Source: Proteobacteria bacterium UBA6920
GTDB taxonomy: Bacteria; Pseudomonadota; Gammaproteobacteria; SG8-11
Reading direction: 5' to 3'
Length of the DNA stretch: 6,248 nt
NCBI GenBank assembly: GCA_002448875.1
Contig: DKAS01000215.1
Span: 1,752 to 7,999 of the forward strand
Both the position numbers and the translations under genes were made by a program. Every line of letters starts with the position of its first letter. The first letter of the stretch is position 1. A model generated the notes under the pieces. It was not told where the DNA came from, did not search any database, and saw only the letters and a program-made list of their open reading frames with translations. Of the stretch, positions 5,030 to 6,248 are shown one piece after another.

Positions 5030-5803
5030 ATCCCCGCCCGCCGCCGCCACGCGCGCCAGCGGATCCTGGCGGTAGTACAGACGCAATTGCTGGTAAACCC
5101 GCGGGTATTCCTCGTCCACTACCCCCGGCCATTCGAAAAACACTTCGCTGAGCACGGCGAAGAATTCCTCCGGGCTTTCGCTGGCGTAGGGATCGATGCG
5201 GGTGTCCTCGCCGCGGTCGACCCGCCGGCAGAAATCCGCGTAAGCGGCGGAAAACGCCTCGGCCCAGGCCTGGCGCGCCATGCCCCGGTGCAGTGGCGGC
5301 GCGCCATTGGCCACCCCGTCCTGCATGTCCAGCTTGTGGGCGAATTCGTGGATCACCAGATTGACGCCGTCGCTGCCGGAGGCCAGCACGTCCTCCCAGG
5401 ACAGGATCACCGGCCCCCGCTCCCAGGATTCCCCAGCCTTCCACTCGTCGTCCACGTGCACGATCTCGTCCTCATCGGTCACTTCGCGGCCGGGACGGAA
5501 CTGGTCGGGATAGACGATCACCGCATGCCAGCCCCGGTAGTCATCCAGCGACAGATTGAGAATGGGAACGCAGGCCTGAATGGCGATCACCAGGCGCATC
5601 AACGGGTCCAGCTGAATACCGGCCGCCGCTTCGATGGATTTTTCCCGCAGGAACAGAGTGGCCAGATCGCGCAGACGCCCCAGTTCGGCGTCGTTGAAGC
5701 CACCGGTCAGGGGCACCCGCCGCAGGGCCTCGCGCCACAGCCCCTCGTCCAGGGGGGCGCGGCGCAGGTAACGCCGGCGACGCCACTGGCGCAGGCTCCA
5801 CAT
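5027..5803 (-). CDS. mtfA: MtfA-like zinc-dependent peptidase (M90 family)
   Basis: 258 residues, TGA at 5027-5029, ATG at 5801-5803 with only a weak ribosome-binding site (ACGGCCC), 21 nt after the upstream stop. The zinc-binding motif HEFAHKLD places H152, E153 and H156. The downstream block DPYASESPEEFFAVLSE (204-220) is the family hallmark. By comparison with E. coli MtfA, E213 is the likely third zinc ligand and Y206 the equivalent of its Tyr205. A basic N-terminus (RQWRRRRYLRR), the segment WHAVIVYPDQF (92-102) and the conserved GPVILSW (130-136) complete the usual fold. The length is near the ~265 residues of E. coli MtfA. There the enzyme is a cytosolic peptidase that interacts with the glucose repressor Mlc. 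Whether this organism has Mlc is unknown, so the physiological target is open. It is probably co-transcribed with the preceding YebC-family gene. Confidence 0.93.
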   Translation of the reverse strand: MWSLRQWRRRRYLRRAPLDEGLWREALRRVPLTGGFNDAELGRLRDLATLFLREKSIEAAAGIQLDPLMRLVIAIQACVPILNLSLDDYRGWHAVIVYPDQFRPGREVTDEDEIVHVDDEWKAGESWERGPVILSWEDVLASGSDGVNLVIHEFAHKLDMQDGVANGAPPLHRGMARQAWAEAFSAAYADFCRRVDRGEDTRIDPYASESPEEFFAVLSEVFFEWPGVVDEEYPRVYQQLRLYYRQDPLARVAAAGGD

Positions 5804-5824
5804 GGGCCGTCGCGCCGCGGGCGA

Positions 5825-6248
5825 TCAGTCGGCCAAGGCGGGATAGACGTTCTGCACGTCGTCGTCGGCGTCGATGGCTTCGAGGAATGCTTCCACGTCG
5901 GCCAGGTCCGCGCCCTGCAGACTCACCGGATTCTTCGGCCGATAACCCAGGTAGGCCGCCTGCACGCTGTAACCGTAGTTGGGCAGTGCCCGGGTCACCG
6001 CGTCCAGATCGGCGGGCTCGGTGTAAAACACGGTGCTGCCATCGCCGCTGACTTCCAGATCGGAGGCGCCGGCCTCGATGGCCGCCAGATCGGGATCGGT
6101 GCCGGCGGTGGCCGGCAGGGCCTCAATCATGCCCAGGTAGTCGAAATCCCAGGATACCGAGCCAGACACTCCCAGCTGCCCCTTGCGGAACAGGGAGCGG
6201 ATATTGGAAATGGTGCGATTGACATTGTCGGTGAGGCACTCGACGATC
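5825..6248 (-). CDS. YebC/PmpR/TACO1-family protein, C-terminal part (5' end outside window)
   Basis: The frame is open from TGA at 5825-5827 to the right edge, giving ~141 C-terminal residues of a protein normally ~240 long. The visible N-terminal side reads [20 protein letters not shown], the signature of domain 2 in YebC proteins. [20 protein letters not shown] and an acidic C-terminal domain ([22 protein letters not shown], then [15 protein letters not shown]) follow; DDVQNVY near the end is diagnostic. The GTG at 6167-6169 is internal and not a start. Family members were long annotated as DNA-binding transcriptional regulators. More recent work on YebC and mitochondrial TACO1 points to helping ribosomes through proline-rich stretches. 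Whether this copy is the main YebC or the second paralogue many gammaproteobacteria carry cannot be told from the C-terminus. It lies 21 nt before the peptidase gene, so they are likely an operon. Confidence 0.92.
   Translation of the reverse strand, partial: IVECLTDNVNRTISNIRSLFRKGQLGVSGSVSWDFDYLGMIEALPATAGTDPDLAAIEAGASDLEVSGDGSTVFYTEPADLDAVTRALPNYGYSVQAAYLGYRPKNPVSLQGADLADVEAFLEAIDADDDVQNVYPALAD

Noticed and set aside
4194..5075. Plus-strand open frame (~293 codons) opposite the CNB gene and running into the peptidase 3' end
   Set aside because: Gln/His/Arg-rich shadow of a convincing double-CNB gene; it also crosses the boundary between two real genes.
5825..6169. Separate 114-residue gene starting at GTG 6167-6169
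   Set aside because: The frame continues upstream to the window edge with the YebC signature VECLTDN..RTI, so the GTG is an internal codon.

Overview
The window is GC-rich (clearly above 60% by eye), gene-dense, chromosome-like DNA. It most resembles a high-GC gammaproteobacterium. The support is the neighbourhood (a YebC-family protein, an MtfA-type M90 peptidase, the C-terminus of a large FAD/Fe-S oxidoreductase), a Gram-negative lipoprotein and outer-membrane barrel, and a tandem GGA-loop hairpin element of a kind I associate with gammaproteobacterial intergenic regions. Genus is not determinable from this alone. There are no rRNA, tRNA, CRISPR, transposase or phage genes.

Layout. Bases 1-393 (+) are the end of a cysteine-rich (CCG-type) Fe-S oxidoreductase. 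Convergent to it, at 416-700 (-), is a small three-helix membrane protein. A promoter-bearing gap (701-965) follows. Then come two co-directional genes that look like an operon: a lipoprotein (966-1802, +) and a small outer-membrane beta-barrel protein (1822-2331, +), 19 nt apart. Bases 2332-2482 hold no gene but contain the most structured DNA of the window: a terminator-like hairpin overlapping a 27-bp imperfect long stem, which encloses two hairpins whose loops both read AGGGAT.

From 2483 to the end everything is on the minus strand. In transcription order these are a YebC-family protein (5825-6248, 5' end outside the window), an MtfA-like zinc peptidase (5027-5803), a tandem cyclic-nucleotide-binding-domain protein with no DNA-binding domain (4008-4943), a six-Asp-box cytoplasmic beta-propeller (2767-3951), and a MoaD/ThiS-like beta-grasp protein ending in Gly-Gly (2483-2761). 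Gaps are 21, 83, 56 and 5 nt. The last pair is tightly coupled; the rest could be one or more transcription units.

The two items most worth following up are the tandem GGA-loop element after the barrel gene, which presents two CsrA/RsmA-like binding loops (one matches the core of the E. coli CsrA SELEX consensus), and the coupled beta-propeller/ubiquitin-fold pair, for which I know no established function.
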